Below, piece after piece: positions 1 through 7,502 of a DNA stretch of 64,000 nt (the first letter of the stretch is position 1; every line of letters starts with the position of its first letter). A model generated the notes under the pieces. The model did not search any database, was not told the origin of the DNA, and was given only the letters and a program-made list of their open reading frames with translations. The stretch is from Kitasatospora sp. MAA4. Its GTDB lineage: Bacteria > Actinomycetota > Actinomycetes > Streptomycetales > Streptomycetaceae. The stretch covers positions 372,001 through 436,000 of the forward strand of contig NZ_JARZAI010000002.1 in NCBI RefSeq assembly GCF_029893355.1. The letters run 5' to 3'. Made by a program: the position numbers and the translations under genes.

Positions 1-501
1 GAGTCCGTCCGGGTGCTCGACGAGCCGCTCCAGCTCCTCATCGGCCCCGCCCACGCGCTGGCGGGCGCCCGGTCGGTGACCCTCGCTCAGCTCGCCGGGC
101 ACCGGATCTGGATGCCCGGCATCGTCCCCGGTACCGAGTGGACCGCCTACTACGACGACCTTGTGGCCGAGTTCGGCCTCACCATCGAGGCGACCGGCCC
201 CAACTTCGGCTCCGACGCGCTCCTCGACACCATCGCCGACACCCCGGCCCTGGCCACCTTCATGGGCGAGCACACCCTCCCCCAGCTACCGCTGGGAGGT
301 GCCCCCTCCGTCTGGCCCGCCGACCACGGCCTGCGCCGCATCCCGGTGACCGACCCGACACCCGTCTACCCGCACTCGCTTCTCTACCACCGCGACAACC
401 CCCACCCAGCGCTGGCCACCCTCCGCGCCCACCTCACCGCCACCACGACCGGCCACGACGCCACCGGAACCTGGGTACCGGGCTGGGTGATTCCGCGCTG
501 A
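1..501 (+). CDS. LysR-type transcriptional regulator, C-terminal part (5' end outside window)
   Basis: The frame is open from the first base and ends at TGA 499-501, so only the last ~166 residues are present. They read like the second half of a LysR substrate-binding domain: a segment 'FGSDALLDTIADTPALATFMGEH' style alternation of strands and helices, a late 'LRRIPVTDPTPVYPHSLLYHRDNPHPALATLRAHL' region typical of the final strand and helix that close the effector pocket. The DNA-binding N-terminus must lie upstream of the window. The protein is expected to be a cytoplasmic DNA-binding regulator; its target cannot be read from what is here. The alternative of a truncated pseudogene cannot be excluded. 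Confidence 0.75.
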   Translation, partial: ESVRVLDEPLQLLIGPAHALAGARSVTLAQLAGHRIWMPGIVPGTEWTAYYDDLVAEFGLTIEATGPNFGSDALLDTIADTPALATFMGEHTLPQLPLGGAPSVWPADHGLRRIPVTDPTPVYPHSLLYHRDNPHPALATLRAHLTATTTGHDATGTWVPGWVIPR

Positions 502-836
502 ACGCCTACTGACGGTGCTCAATCCAGAACTTCCCGCCTGATCAACCTCCCGACCCCTCCCTGCCAGGTGCCGCCTGCCGCGTCCTTTCTGCCGACCTGG
601 GCCTGGCCTGTCCGGATCGCCCCCGACGATGGCGTGGTCGCCACCGTGCCGGCGAGCAGGAGCGACACTGATGGCAGCAACTGCAACGACGAGACGACGA
701 AGGCCCGGACCGCTGAGCGATCCGAGCCTTCGTCTTCCCGGGCGGGCCGCGCGGTGCCGGCACCTGCCACCGACGTTCCGATCCGCCCCATGCCGAGGAG
801 CTTCGAGCGACAGCCTGGCGGAGCCGGCGGGATGGT
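502..836. other. Intergenic stretch with one hairpin and no supported gene
   Basis: No coding frame here looks like a protein. The only clear structure is the hairpin at 698-732. Weak similarity just upstream of that hairpin to sequence upstream of the 3190-3222 hairpin (shared CTGCA and GACGAAGG words) suggests that this stretch and 3165-3225 are diverged copies. Confidence 0.5.
698..732. terminator. Hairpin resembling a tRNA-type terminator
   Basis: CGAAGGC (698-704) pairs with GCCTTCG (726-732) and CGGA (706-709) with TCCG (721-724), one mismatch between them, and the loop contains GCTGAGC. It closely resembles the hairpin at 3190-3222 beside the tRNA-Ser fragment, including the GCTGAGC loop. 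No intact gene ends directly at it, so it may be the relic of a duplicated tRNA flank. Confidence 0.55.
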
Positions 837-879
837 GTGATCATCCACCGATCGTTGCCGTTCCACGACGACGGCCGGA

Positions 880-1109
880 GCCGGACCGGACAGCACGACA
901 ACGTCATCCAGGTCAGCCTGCACACCGAGGACGCCCGGTTGCCGGATGAGGCGACGGTCAGCGGCGAGGTGGTCAGCCCTGGCGGCGTGCGGATGGACTA
1001 CCGCTTCGCTGTCACCGCCCGAGGCGACGGCGGCTCCCTGGTGGCCGATCGACTGCGGCTGCACGCGCCGTTCGGCCTGCTTCACTACAGGGTCAGCCGG
1101 CAGCCCTGA
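880..1109 (+). pseudogene. SRPBCC-like protein, broken fragment 1 (C-terminal half)
   Basis: The translated segment HDNVIQVSLHTEDARLPDEA through VSGEVVSPGGVRMDYRF to RLHAPFGLLHYRV looks like the second half of a SRPBCC (START/polyketide-cyclase-like) ligand-binding protein. The N-terminal part and the last helix are missing, and the upstream sequence in this frame does not resemble the family. The same gene recurs at 3425-3715, where more of the N-terminus but a damaged C-terminus survives. It overlaps the end of the opposing regulator gene by 17 bp. Assignment to SRPBCC is from pattern recall; the relationship of the two fragments is directly visible in the DNA. Confidence 0.55.
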
Positions 1110-2100
1110 CCGGCTGACGGCCGGCCAGACAGTGGTCCCGGCCCTGGAAAGTACGGCGGTACGCGGCGGGTGAGACGCCGATTGCGGCGGCCAGGTGCTG
1201 GCGCAGCGAGGAGGCGCTGCCGAACCCGGCGCGCTCGGCGACCCGGTTCACCGGCAGATCGCTGGACTCCAGTAGTCTGCGGGCGAGTTCGAGCCGTTGG
1301 ACGGTGAGCCACTGGCCGGGGGTCTGGCCGGTCTCGGCGAGGAAGCGACGGCTGAAGGTGCGCACGCTCATGCCCGCCTGGGTGGCCAACTGGGCGAGTT
1401 GGATGGGCTGGTGGAGCTGCCGGAGGGCCCACTCGCGGGCCCCGGCGGTGTCGCTGCCGGTCGCATCGGGGACGGGTCGGGCAATGTACTGGGCCTGTCC
1501 GCCGTCGCGCCATGGCGGAACGACGCATATGCGGGCGACCTGATTGGCGATCTCGCTGCCGTGGTCGCGGCGGATCAGGTGCAGGCAGAGGTCCATCCCG
1601 GCGGCGGCGCCGGCCGAGGTGAGTACGTCGTCGTCGTCCACGTAGAGGACGTCGGGATCGAGCGGGGTCCGCGGGTACAGCTCGCGGAAGCGCTCGGCGT
1701 GAATCCAGTGCGTGGTGGCGGGCCGGCCGTCGAGCAGCCCGGCGGCGGCGAGGACGAAGGAGGCAGTGCAGATCGACACCAGGCGGGTGCCGGGCCGGAG
1801 CCGACCCAGAGCGGCAGTGACCGGCTTGGGGAGCGGGTCGCTGGCGCCGATCGGATCATCGATGGCCGCCACGATCAGGGTGTCGGCGGTGGCGATCACG
1901 CTCGCGTCGTGCTCGACGGCGATCGAGAAGTCCTCGCTGGTGCGCACCGGCCGGCCGTCCGGGGTACAGGTGAGCACCTCGTAGAGCCGGTCGCCGTCCG
2001 GGCCGTAGGCGAGGCCGAAGGCCTTGGCAGGGATGCCGAGTTCGAAGGGGAAGACGCCGGGGAGGGCGAGGACGACGACGCGGTGCATGGCCTGCTGCAT
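1093..2100 (-). CDS. GlxA-family transcriptional regulator (DJ-1/PfpI domain plus AraC HTH)
   Basis: 335 residues, normal length for the family. The N-terminal ~190 residues form a DJ-1/PfpI-like amidotransferase fold ('VVVLALPGVFPFELGIPAKAFG' start and the 'SICTASFVLAAAGLLDGRPATTHW' nucleophile-elbow region with a Cys). The C-terminus carries two AraC helix-turn-helix motifs ('QLAQLATQAGMSVRTFSRRF' and 'VNRVAERAGFGSASSLRQHL'). Such proteins are cytoplasmic regulators whose PfpI domain is usually a sensor rather than an enzyme. The start at 2100 or the Met five codons on are both possible. It is divergent from the oxidoreductase at 2203 with 102 bp between, so it probably controls that gene. 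Confidence 0.9.
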   Translation of the reverse strand: MQQAMHRVVVLALPGVFPFELGIPAKAFGLAYGPDGDRLYEVLTCTPDGRPVRTSEDFSIAVEHDASVIATADTLIVAAIDDPIGASDPLPKPVTAALGRLRPGTRLVSICTASFVLAAAGLLDGRPATTHWIHAERFRELYPRTPLDPDVLYVDDDDVLTSAGAAAGMDLCLHLIRRDHGSEIANQVARICVVPPWRDGGQAQYIARPVPDATGSDTAGAREWALRQLHQPIQLAQLATQAGMSVRTFSRRFLAETGQTPGQWLTVQRLELARRLLESSDLPVNRVAERAGFGSASSLRQHLAAAIGVSPAAYRRTFQGRDHCLAGRQPVRAAG

Positions 2101-2202
2101 GGCCGGATTCTCTCACTTGTTGGCAATCTGGCCACTCGTTTCGGCTGCTGGGTGGCGTCAGGCTGTTGATCAACCGCGAACGAGATGGGGGAGTGAGTCC
2201 AG

Positions 2203-3147
2203 ATGGCGGAGAAGATGATGGCCGTGGCCTTCGAAGAGCCGGGCGGGCCGGAGGTCCTGAAGGTCGTGGAACGGGAGCGGCCGGTACCCGGTCCGACGGA
2301 GATCCTGGTCCGGGTGCACGCGGCCGGCGTCAACCCGGTGGACTGGAAGACCCGGGCGGCCGGTGTCCTGCTTGTCCCTGGTGACGGCATCGTGGGGTGG
2401 GACGTCTCGGGTGTGGTGGAGACCGTCGGCCTCGGCGTGACGCTCTTCCGGCCGGGTGACGAGGTGTACGGCATGCCGGGCTTTCCGCGGCTGGTCGGCG
2501 GCTATGCGCAGTACGTGGCCGCCCCGGCACGCCACTTCGCCCCCAAGCCGGCCGGACTCGACCACGTGCAGGCGGCGGCCCTGCCGCTGGCCGCGATTAC
2601 GGCCTGGCAGGCCCTGGTGGACATGGCAGCCCTGCAGGAGGGGCAGCGGGTCCTGGTGCACGCCGCGGCAGGTGGTGTGGGGCACCTGGCGGTGCAGGTC
2701 GCCAAGGCGTACGGCGCGTATGTCATCGGCACGGCCAGCGCGGGCAAGCACGAGTTCGTGCGGGGGCTGGGTGCGGACGAGGTGATCGACTACACGGCGG
2801 TCGACTTCGCTTCGGTGGTCTCCGATGTGGATGTGGTGATCGACCCGATCGTCGGGGACTACCAGGAGCGCTCGCTGTCGGTGCTGCGGAACGGTGGCAC
2901 GTTGATCACTCTTGCAGCCCGCGAGACCGAGGCGCTCGCCGCGGCAGCGGCCGCGCGCTCCATCCGCTCGGGCTTCATGCTGGTCGAGCCCGACCGGCGA
3001 GCGCTGTTGGCCATCACGGAGCTGGTCGAGACTGGCAAGCTGAAAGTCCACGTCGAGGCTGTCTTCCCGCTGGCGGACGCCGCCAAGGCCCACGAGCTCG
3101 GTGAAACCGGGAGGACCACGGGGAAGTTGGTGCTCACCGTCGACTGA
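2203..3147 (+). CDS. NADP-dependent oxidoreductase, zinc-independent MDR superfamily (quinone reductase-like)
   Basis: 314 residues, standard for the family. The N-terminal GroES-like domain begins 'MAVAFEEPGGPEVLKVVE' and the Rossmann domain has the nucleotide-binding stretch 'AAAGGVGHLAVQVAKAYGA' followed by 'DEVIDYTAVDF'. The cysteine cluster of zinc-binding alcohol dehydrogenases is absent, so NADPH-dependent reduction of quinones or enones is the likely chemistry. A ribosome binding site (GGGGGAG) lies upstream of ATG 2203. The neighbouring divergent GlxA/AraC regulator suggests inducible expression by an unknown small molecule. Confidence 0.9.
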   Translation: MAEKMMAVAFEEPGGPEVLKVVERERPVPGPTEILVRVHAAGVNPVDWKTRAAGVLLVPGDGIVGWDVSGVVETVGLGVTLFRPGDEVYGMPGFPRLVGGYAQYVAAPARHFAPKPAGLDHVQAAALPLAAITAWQALVDMAALQEGQRVLVHAAAGGVGHLAVQVAKAYGAYVIGTASAGKHEFVRGLGADEVIDYTAVDFASVVSDVDVVIDPIVGDYQERSLSVLRNGGTLITLAARETEALAAAAAARSIRSGFMLVEPDRRALLAITELVETGKLKVHVEAVFPLADAAKAHELGETGRTTGKLVLTVD

Positions 3148-3189
3148 TCCGGAGCTGGTGCAACGAAAAACTGCAGTCACGGAAAGGAC

Positions 3190-3222
3190 GAAGGTCCCGA
3201 TCGCTGAGCAATTGGGACCTTC
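3190..3222. terminator. Hairpin terminator beside tRNA-Ser fragment
   Basis: Perfect 9-bp inverted repeat GAAGGTCCC (3190-3198) and GGGACCTTC (3214-3222), with a further GCT/AGC pairing inside the loop. It lies directly downstream of the tRNA-Ser 3' end on the minus strand and also downstream of the oxidoreductase on the plus strand, so it may end both transcripts. Confidence 0.75.
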
Positions 3223-3230
3223 GGCACAGC

Positions 3231-3286
3231 TGGCGGAGGATGCGAGATTCGAACTCGTGAGGGGTTGCCCCCAACACGCTTTCCAA
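3231..3286 (-). tRNA. tRNA-Ser(GGA), 3' half only (integration scar)
   Basis: Read on the minus strand, the sequence runs from the anticodon loop TTGGAAA through a long variable arm (GGGG-GCAA-CCCC), a T arm with GTTCGAATC, and ends ATCCTCCGCCA. This is the 3' half of a class II serine tRNA with anticodon GGA and encoded CCA. Beyond 3286 the sequence diverges and no D arm or 5' acceptor strand follows, so the molecule cannot be functional. The T stem has an A-C mismatch, consistent with decay. A break at the anticodon loop is the usual result of tyrosine-integrase recombination at tRNA genes. Confidence 0.8.
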
Positions 3287-3424
3287 TTCTGCGCGGCGCT
3301 GTTCAGGTGGGTCCGAACCCGTTCTCACCTGCGGTGGCGCGGATTCCATAGCGCCAGCTGAACAGTGCAGCGGCAACGCTTGATGTCGTTAGAGGCTGAG
3401 CGGCTGGAGGAGCTTCCGGCGATG

Positions 3425-3715
3425 GCCTGGCGGACCCCGAGAACTACATCGGGCTCTCCCCGCTGCTCGTGGACGCGCGGGACGTGCGGTGCGGGGGCGA
3501 GGTCACGCACTACGCGGCCGTCGAGCGCTTGCGGTTCCTCGGACTGGTCCGGCACGACAACGTCATCCAGGTCAGCCTGCGCACCGAGGACGCCCGACTG
3601 CCGGAAGAGGCGAGGTCAGTGGCGAGGCGGTCAGTCCTGGTGGTGTGCGGATGGACTAGCGGTTCGCCCTCACCGCCCGAGGCGACGGCGGCTCCCTGGT
3701 GCCGGAGGTCAATCT
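3425..3715 (+). pseudogene. SRPBCC-like protein, broken fragment 2 (frameshift and stop)
   Basis: The frame reads ADPENYIGLSPLLVDARDV, then EVTHYAAVERLRFLGLVRHD and NVIQVSLRTEDARLPEEA, resembling the N-terminal and central parts of an SRPBCC domain. Comparison with fragment 1 (880-1109) shows a single-base deletion near 3612-3613 and a nonsense change TAC to TAG at 3657-3659. After ~3710 the similarity ends. No start codon with a ribosome binding site precedes it. The two fragments are clearly paralogous and flank the regulator/oxidoreductase pair. Confidence 0.65.
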
Positions 3716-3901
3716 GTGCGTTGTCATTGCGCCTCCGCCTTCGGGCGCAACCTTGGTGGCGGCCCTATGGACGACGCCGGCCGCACCTCTTGATTGTCCG
3801 GCTCAAACAGATCCAGTATCAGCGTTTCCACCAGTCAGGACGAAGCCCCTGGCGTATTCCTGGCTCGGCGATCAGCTTCGCCTACGTGGTGACATCTCCC
3901 T

Positions 3902-4921
3902 TCACATGCCGCTGGGGGGTGGCTCGTTGTAGGTACTGATCTCGATCAGGTTGCCGTCCGGGTCGCGCAGGTAGGTGCTGGTGATCGGTCCTCGGGCGCC
4001 AGTGCGCGGCACGGGGCCCTGCTCCACCGGCACTCCGCAGGCGGACAGGTGGGCCAGGACGTGTTCGTGCGGTGTGTCAGTGACCAGGCACAGGTCGGCG
4101 CTGCCTGCGGTCGGACGCATGGCGTGTGGGCGGAGTTCGCGGCCGACCTGGTGGAGGTTGATCTTGGAGGCGCCGAAGGTCAGCGCCCGGCGTCCCTCGC
4201 CGAAGGTGACTGCGCTCATGCCCAGGACACGTTCGTAGAAGTCGACGGTGCGTTCCAGGTCGGCGACGGTGAGCACCAGATGGTCCAAACCCGCGATCCG
4301 GATCCCGGGAGCCGGTTCGGGGGCGTAGGGGCCCAGTTGCCGAATGCAGGCATCCCAGGCAGCGGCGGAGAGCAGGTCGCGTGAGCGGGTGAACAGCCGG
4401 TACAGGGCAGGACCGTGGTGATCGGCGAGGTCGGCGGCGTGTGCCAGCACGTCGAGTTCGTTGGCGGCGGTGATTTCGAGGAAGGCGCGGACGTCCGACT
4501 CGGACGGGGTGTGCTCGTGGCCGGTGAGACGGTCGCGGAAGAGCACCGACGGCGCGCAGCCCAGCCGCGGGTACACGGTGCCGCGGTCACACGTGGCGTA
4601 GAGGTGGACCAGTGCCTCGGCCCGTTCGCCGATCACCGTGGAGAGGACCGTGCGGTCGGTCGGCTGGGCCAGGTGTTGGTCGAAGCCGTCGGTGCCGTAC
4701 ACGGCATGGCACAGCCCGGCCAGTTGAACGGCCGGATCGGCACCCCAGGCGCCCAGGCGGTCCGCGACGCGGAGCAGGTGTTCCAGGAGGGTCCCGCCGG
4801 GATGAGGCATCCCGGCGGCGCCTTGGGTGCGCAGGAACTCCTCGACGGCGGGCCATGCCGCTGCCCGGCCGGAACCGTTGGCCCCGGAACTTTCCGCCGG
4901 TGGGGTGGATCGCTGCATCAC
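3902..4921 (-). CDS. Two-domain protein: DUF6817/HD-like N-terminus fused to VOC (glyoxalase-fold) domain
   Basis: 339 residues. Residues ~20-200 carry a DUF6817-like region with histidine-rich motifs ('HPGGTLLEHLLRVADRLGAW', 'LAGLCHAVYGTDGF'), reminiscent of a small HD-type fold. Residues ~210-335 are a vicinal-oxygen-chelate domain ('LDHLVLTVADLERTVDFYERVLGM' to 'TSTYLRDPDGNLIEIS'). VOC domains bind divalent metal and act as dioxygenases, isomerases or resistance proteins; the substrate is not predictable here. Its start overlaps the stop of the ketopantoate-reductase-like gene upstream (ATGA at 4918-4921), so the two are translationally coupled and likely act on related metabolites. Confidence 0.75.
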   Translation of the reverse strand: MMQRSTPPAESSGANGSGRAAAWPAVEEFLRTQGAAGMPHPGGTLLEHLLRVADRLGAWGADPAVQLAGLCHAVYGTDGFDQHLAQPTDRTVLSTVIGERAEALVHLYATCDRGTVYPRLGCAPSVLFRDRLTGHEHTPSESDVRAFLEITAANELDVLAHAADLADHHGPALYRLFTRSRDLLSAAAWDACIRQLGPYAPEPAPGIRIAGLDHLVLTVADLERTVDFYERVLGMSAVTFGEGRRALTFGASKINLHQVGRELRPHAMRPTAGSADLCLVTDTPHEHVLAHLSACGVPVEQGPVPRTGARGPITSTYLRDPDGNLIEISTYNEPPPSGM

Positions 4922-5829
4922 GCCTCCTGGTACGCCGAGGCGGTCAGCTCTGCCACGAGCCGGGCCGTGGCCGGGGTCTCGATCCCGTGGGCGGCACCGG
5001 CGCGCAGGACAGCCCCACCGATGGCGTCGAGTTCGAGCGGACGACCGGCCTCGGCGTCGCGCTGCATCGAGGACTTCATAGTGCTTGGGGCCCGGTCGAA
5101 GAACGAGAGCACGGTCTCGGTCGTCACCGGTGCGCCGGCGGCCCGTGCCACAGCGGTGATCTCGTCGAGCACGACGAGCAGTTCCGGGCGCCGTGCGCTG
5201 CGTACGGCCTCGACGGCGGCCTGGTAGCGGGTGGTCAGCAGGGCGAACGGGGCGAGAAAGGCGAGCTTGTCCCAGAGCATCACGGTCTCGTCGTCGCGCA
5301 GGGTCACGCCGAGGCCGGCATGGCGCAGTCGGTGCGCGAACTCATCGATCGGCGCCGCCAGTTCGAGGTTGGCGAACGGGCTGGAGTGGACGATGTGCCC
5401 CGGTGCGGTGCGGGTGGCCTCGACCCGGATCGTGCCGGCGACCACGGTGGCGGCCGGATAGCGCTCGCGCAGTGCGGCAAGGTGGTCGAGGCCGTTGAGC
5501 AGGGGGACCACGATCGCGCCGCCGAGGACGTGGGCCGGGACACGGTTGAGCGCGTCCGTCAGGGCGGTCTGCTTGACCGTCACGAAGACTGCGTCCACCG
5601 GTTCCCGCAGCCGGGTGTCGGCTTCCACGGCTGCGGTGAAGTCCCCGTACTGGCTGCTCTCGATGCGTAGGCCGTCGTCACGCAGCACGGCTGCGGTCTC
5701 CTCGCCTGCCAGGCAGATGACGCGGTGTCCGTCGCGGGCGAGCAGTGCGCCGATCAGGCCGCCGACGCCGCCCGGTCCGAGGACGGCCACCGTCAGATTG
5801 GTTGTGGTCACGTGCGCTCCTGTCGTCAT
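4918..5829 (-). CDS. 2-dehydropantoate 2-reductase-like (ketopantoate reductase family)
   Basis: 303 residues, usual length. An N-terminal Rossmann motif 'VAVLGPGGVGGLIGALLARDG' binds NADPH. The middle has 'AVFVTVKQTAL' with the lysine typical of the active site, and 'VPLLNGLDHLAALRERYP' is the family's NG-containing loop. A C-terminal helical ApbA_C domain follows ('LWDKLAFLAPFALLTTRYQAAV'). Members reduce ketopantoate to pantoate or act on other 2-keto acids; nothing here ties this copy to pantothenate synthesis. The first codons MTTGAHVTTT precede the conserved strand, so a GTG six codons downstream could be the true start. It is coupled to the VOC gene. Confidence 0.85.
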   Translation of the reverse strand: MTTGAHVTTTNLTVAVLGPGGVGGLIGALLARDGHRVICLAGEETAAVLRDDGLRIESSQYGDFTAAVEADTRLREPVDAVFVTVKQTALTDALNRVPAHVLGGAIVVPLLNGLDHLAALRERYPAATVVAGTIRVEATRTAPGHIVHSSPFANLELAAPIDEFAHRLRHAGLGVTLRDDETVMLWDKLAFLAPFALLTTRYQAAVEAVRSARRPELLVVLDEITAVARAAGAPVTTETVLSFFDRAPSTMKSSMQRDAEAGRPLELDAIGGAVLRAGAAHGIETPATARLVAELTASAYQEA

Positions 5830-6066
5830 GCGGAGACCGGTGCGGTCGAGCGGATGGCCGGGCGGCGGGACCTGCCGGTTGACGCGATGCCGATCCGTGA
5901 GGCCGGGGACGGGTCGGCACCCGCCGTGTGCTCACCGCGTCCGGATCGCGGTGATTACAGGGGGCGGGTTGCCGCCCTGGGCCCTGCAGCGATGATCGAG
6001 CACTCAGGAGACCCAAGTCAATCCACGGGTTTGCTGGCATATACCAAAGCTATACCTTGGGTTTCC

Positions 6067-6483
6067 GTGACTCTCGACGATCTCACGGGGGCCACCACCG
6101 TCCGGCACTTCATGTCCGCCGCCGTCGTCGACTTCCGCCGCCGCTATCCCCAAGCCAGCCTCGAATTCCAGACCGAGACCTCCGGTCGCGCCTGCTTCGA
6201 CAGTCTCGCTGCCGGCATCCGACCGGTGCTGGACACCAGCGTCGCCGACTGGGACACCGCGGTCCTGTTGGCCGAGCTGGGCCTGGGCCACGCCGTCGTC
6301 CCGACCCTGCCCGCCGGGAACGGCCCCGCTCACCCGGATCTACGTCTGATCCCCATCCCGGCCCTCCCCGCCCTGACCGCAGGCTGGGCAGCGCGCCGCC
6401 GGGACGCCCTCTCCCCGCTGGCCCGTGCCTTCGCCGAGACCGTCGCACGGCATTGCGGCAAGCAGACCGTCCCTGGACCGTGA
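6067..6483 (+). pseudogene. LysR-type regulator remnant with internal deletion
   Basis: The frame encodes the beginning of a LysR effector domain ('DLTGATTVRHFMSAAVVDFRRRYPQ' and 'ETSGRACFDSLAAG') that jumps straight to its end ('TAVLLAELGLGHAVVPTLP', then the last helix). Roughly 100 central residues and the whole DNA-binding domain are missing. GTG 6067 has no convincing ribosome binding site. It follows the divergent ketopantoate-reductase-like gene and is probably a dead copy of a regulator that once controlled it. A short effector-domain protein is possible but unlikely. Confidence 0.55.
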
Positions 6484-6611
6484 TCCGTTCGAGGCAAGGC
6501 GAGGCAAGGCGAGGAGAGGGGAGAGGAGGGGCAAGATCGAACGGCCTTGCGGATGAAGATCACATAGGTGTCGCGATGCGGTGAACGTGTGGCAAAAGTG
6601 CGTTCGTTCCG

Positions 6612-7406
6612 TCAGGGCCGGGTGGCGACGGCGAAGATGCGGCGGAAGGGGAAGACCGTGCCGTACGGGCCGGCGGGGTAGGCCTCGCGCAGGAGGGCGC
6701 GGTAGTCGGCGAGGAAGCGCTCGCGGTCGGCCGGGTCGGTGAGCAGGGTGAGGACGGGCCGCAGGGCGGTGCCCTGGGCCCAGGCGAGAACCGGGTCGGG
6801 GCCGGGGAGCAGGGTGCTGTAGGTGGTCTCCCAGACGTCGACGGCGCAGCCGGTGGCGGCCAGTGCGTCCAGGTAGGTGGCCGGGTGGTGGACGGCGGCG
6901 GTGCTGCCCAGGTGGCCGAGGCGGTCGAACCAGCGGGCACTGCGGGTGAGTTCGAGGAGCAGGGTGTGGCTCGGGGCGTCGAAGTTGCCGGGGACCTGGA
7001 AGGCGAGGCTCCCGCCGGGGCGCAGTGCGGCGGTCCAGCGGGGCAGTAGGGCGAGGTGGCCGTCGATCCAGTGCAGCAGGGCGTTGCTGACGATCAGGTC
7101 GGGCGCTGCGGGGGCCGGGTCGTAGTCGCGGGCGTCGGCGAGCAGGTAGTCGGCGGTGGGCTCGCCGCCGTCGGTGCGGGCGGTGGTGAGCATCTCGGGG
7201 GAGTTGTCGATGCCGGTGATCTTCGCTGCGGGCCAGCGCTCGCGCAGCACGGCGGTGGAGTTGCCGGGGCCGCAGCCGATGTCCAGGATCGTGGTGGGCG
7301 GGGAGAGCGGGTCGGCGGGGACCCGGGCCAGCAGGTCGTGCAGCGGGCGGGTGCGCTCGTCGGCGAAGCGCAGGTACTGCTCGGGGTCCCAGTGCGGGGT
7401 GGTCAT
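6612..7406 (-). CDS. tam: Trans-aconitate 2-methyltransferase
   Basis: 264 residues, matching the family. It starts 'MTTPHWDPEQYLRFADERTRPLHDLL' at ATG 7406 and has the SAM-binding motif I 'ILDIGCGPGNS', an acidic motif II 'ITGIDNSPEM' and 'ALLHWIDGHL', all as in Tam enzymes. It methylates trans-aconitate, which forms spontaneously from cis-aconitate and inhibits aconitase, so it is a cytoplasmic housekeeping or stress enzyme. Two 18-bp palindromes at 7419-7436 and 7461-7478 lie immediately upstream and look like TamR/MarR-family operators. The regulator gene itself is not next to it, which is unusual because tamR is commonly divergent from tam. Confidence 0.88.
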   Translation of the reverse strand: MTTPHWDPEQYLRFADERTRPLHDLLARVPADPLSPPTTILDIGCGPGNSTAVLRERWPAAKITGIDNSPEMLTTARTDGGEPTADYLLADARDYDPAPAAPDLIVSNALLHWIDGHLALLPRWTAALRPGGSLAFQVPGNFDAPSHTLLLELTRSARWFDRLGHLGSTAAVHHPATYLDALAATGCAVDVWETTYSTLLPGPDPVLAWAQGTALRPVLTLLTDPADRERFLADYRALLREAYPAGPYGTVFPFRRIFAVATRP

Positions 7407-7418
7407 CGCTACTCCAAG

Positions 7419-7436
7419 TATCTCGACGTCAAGATA
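7419..7436. promoter_or_regulatory. MarR-type operator 1 (TamR-like)
   Basis: TATCTCGACGTCAAGATA is an 18-bp near-perfect palindrome with one mismatched pair. It lies 13 bp upstream of the tam start codon, so a bound repressor would cover the transcription start. Confidence 0.7.
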
Positions 7437-7460
7437 TCTAGGCCAAGCATGATCCTGAGA

Positions 7461-7478
7461 TATCTCGATGTCAAGATA
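7461..7478. promoter_or_regulatory. MarR-type operator 2 with embedded -35 for tam
   Basis: TATCTCGATGTCAAGATA repeats operator 1 with one base change, 42 bp away (four helical turns). On the minus strand it contains TTGACA, a consensus -35 box, followed after 17 bp by CATGCT as a possible -10 toward tam. It sits 24 bp upstream of the DUF3626 gene start, so both divergent genes could be repressed together. Confidence 0.65.
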
Positions 7479-7502
7479 AAGACGACCGGGCAGAATGATC
7501 AG

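Noticed and set aside
816..840. TGGCGGAGCC resembling a second tRNA-Ser 3' end near the first pseudogene copy
   Set aside because: No T-arm GTTCGAATC or variable arm follows, so it is chance similarity of a few bases.
519..1085. Long open frame on the minus strand opposite the first SRPBCC fragment
   Set aside because: No family resemblance and Arg/Pro/Ala composition typical of antisense reading in GC-rich DNA; the plus strand shows recognisable homology.
6490..6535. Purine-rich GAGGCAAGGC repeats and GA tract
   Set aside because: Low-complexity spacer between two gene ends; no symmetry, and nothing to support a binding site or terminator.
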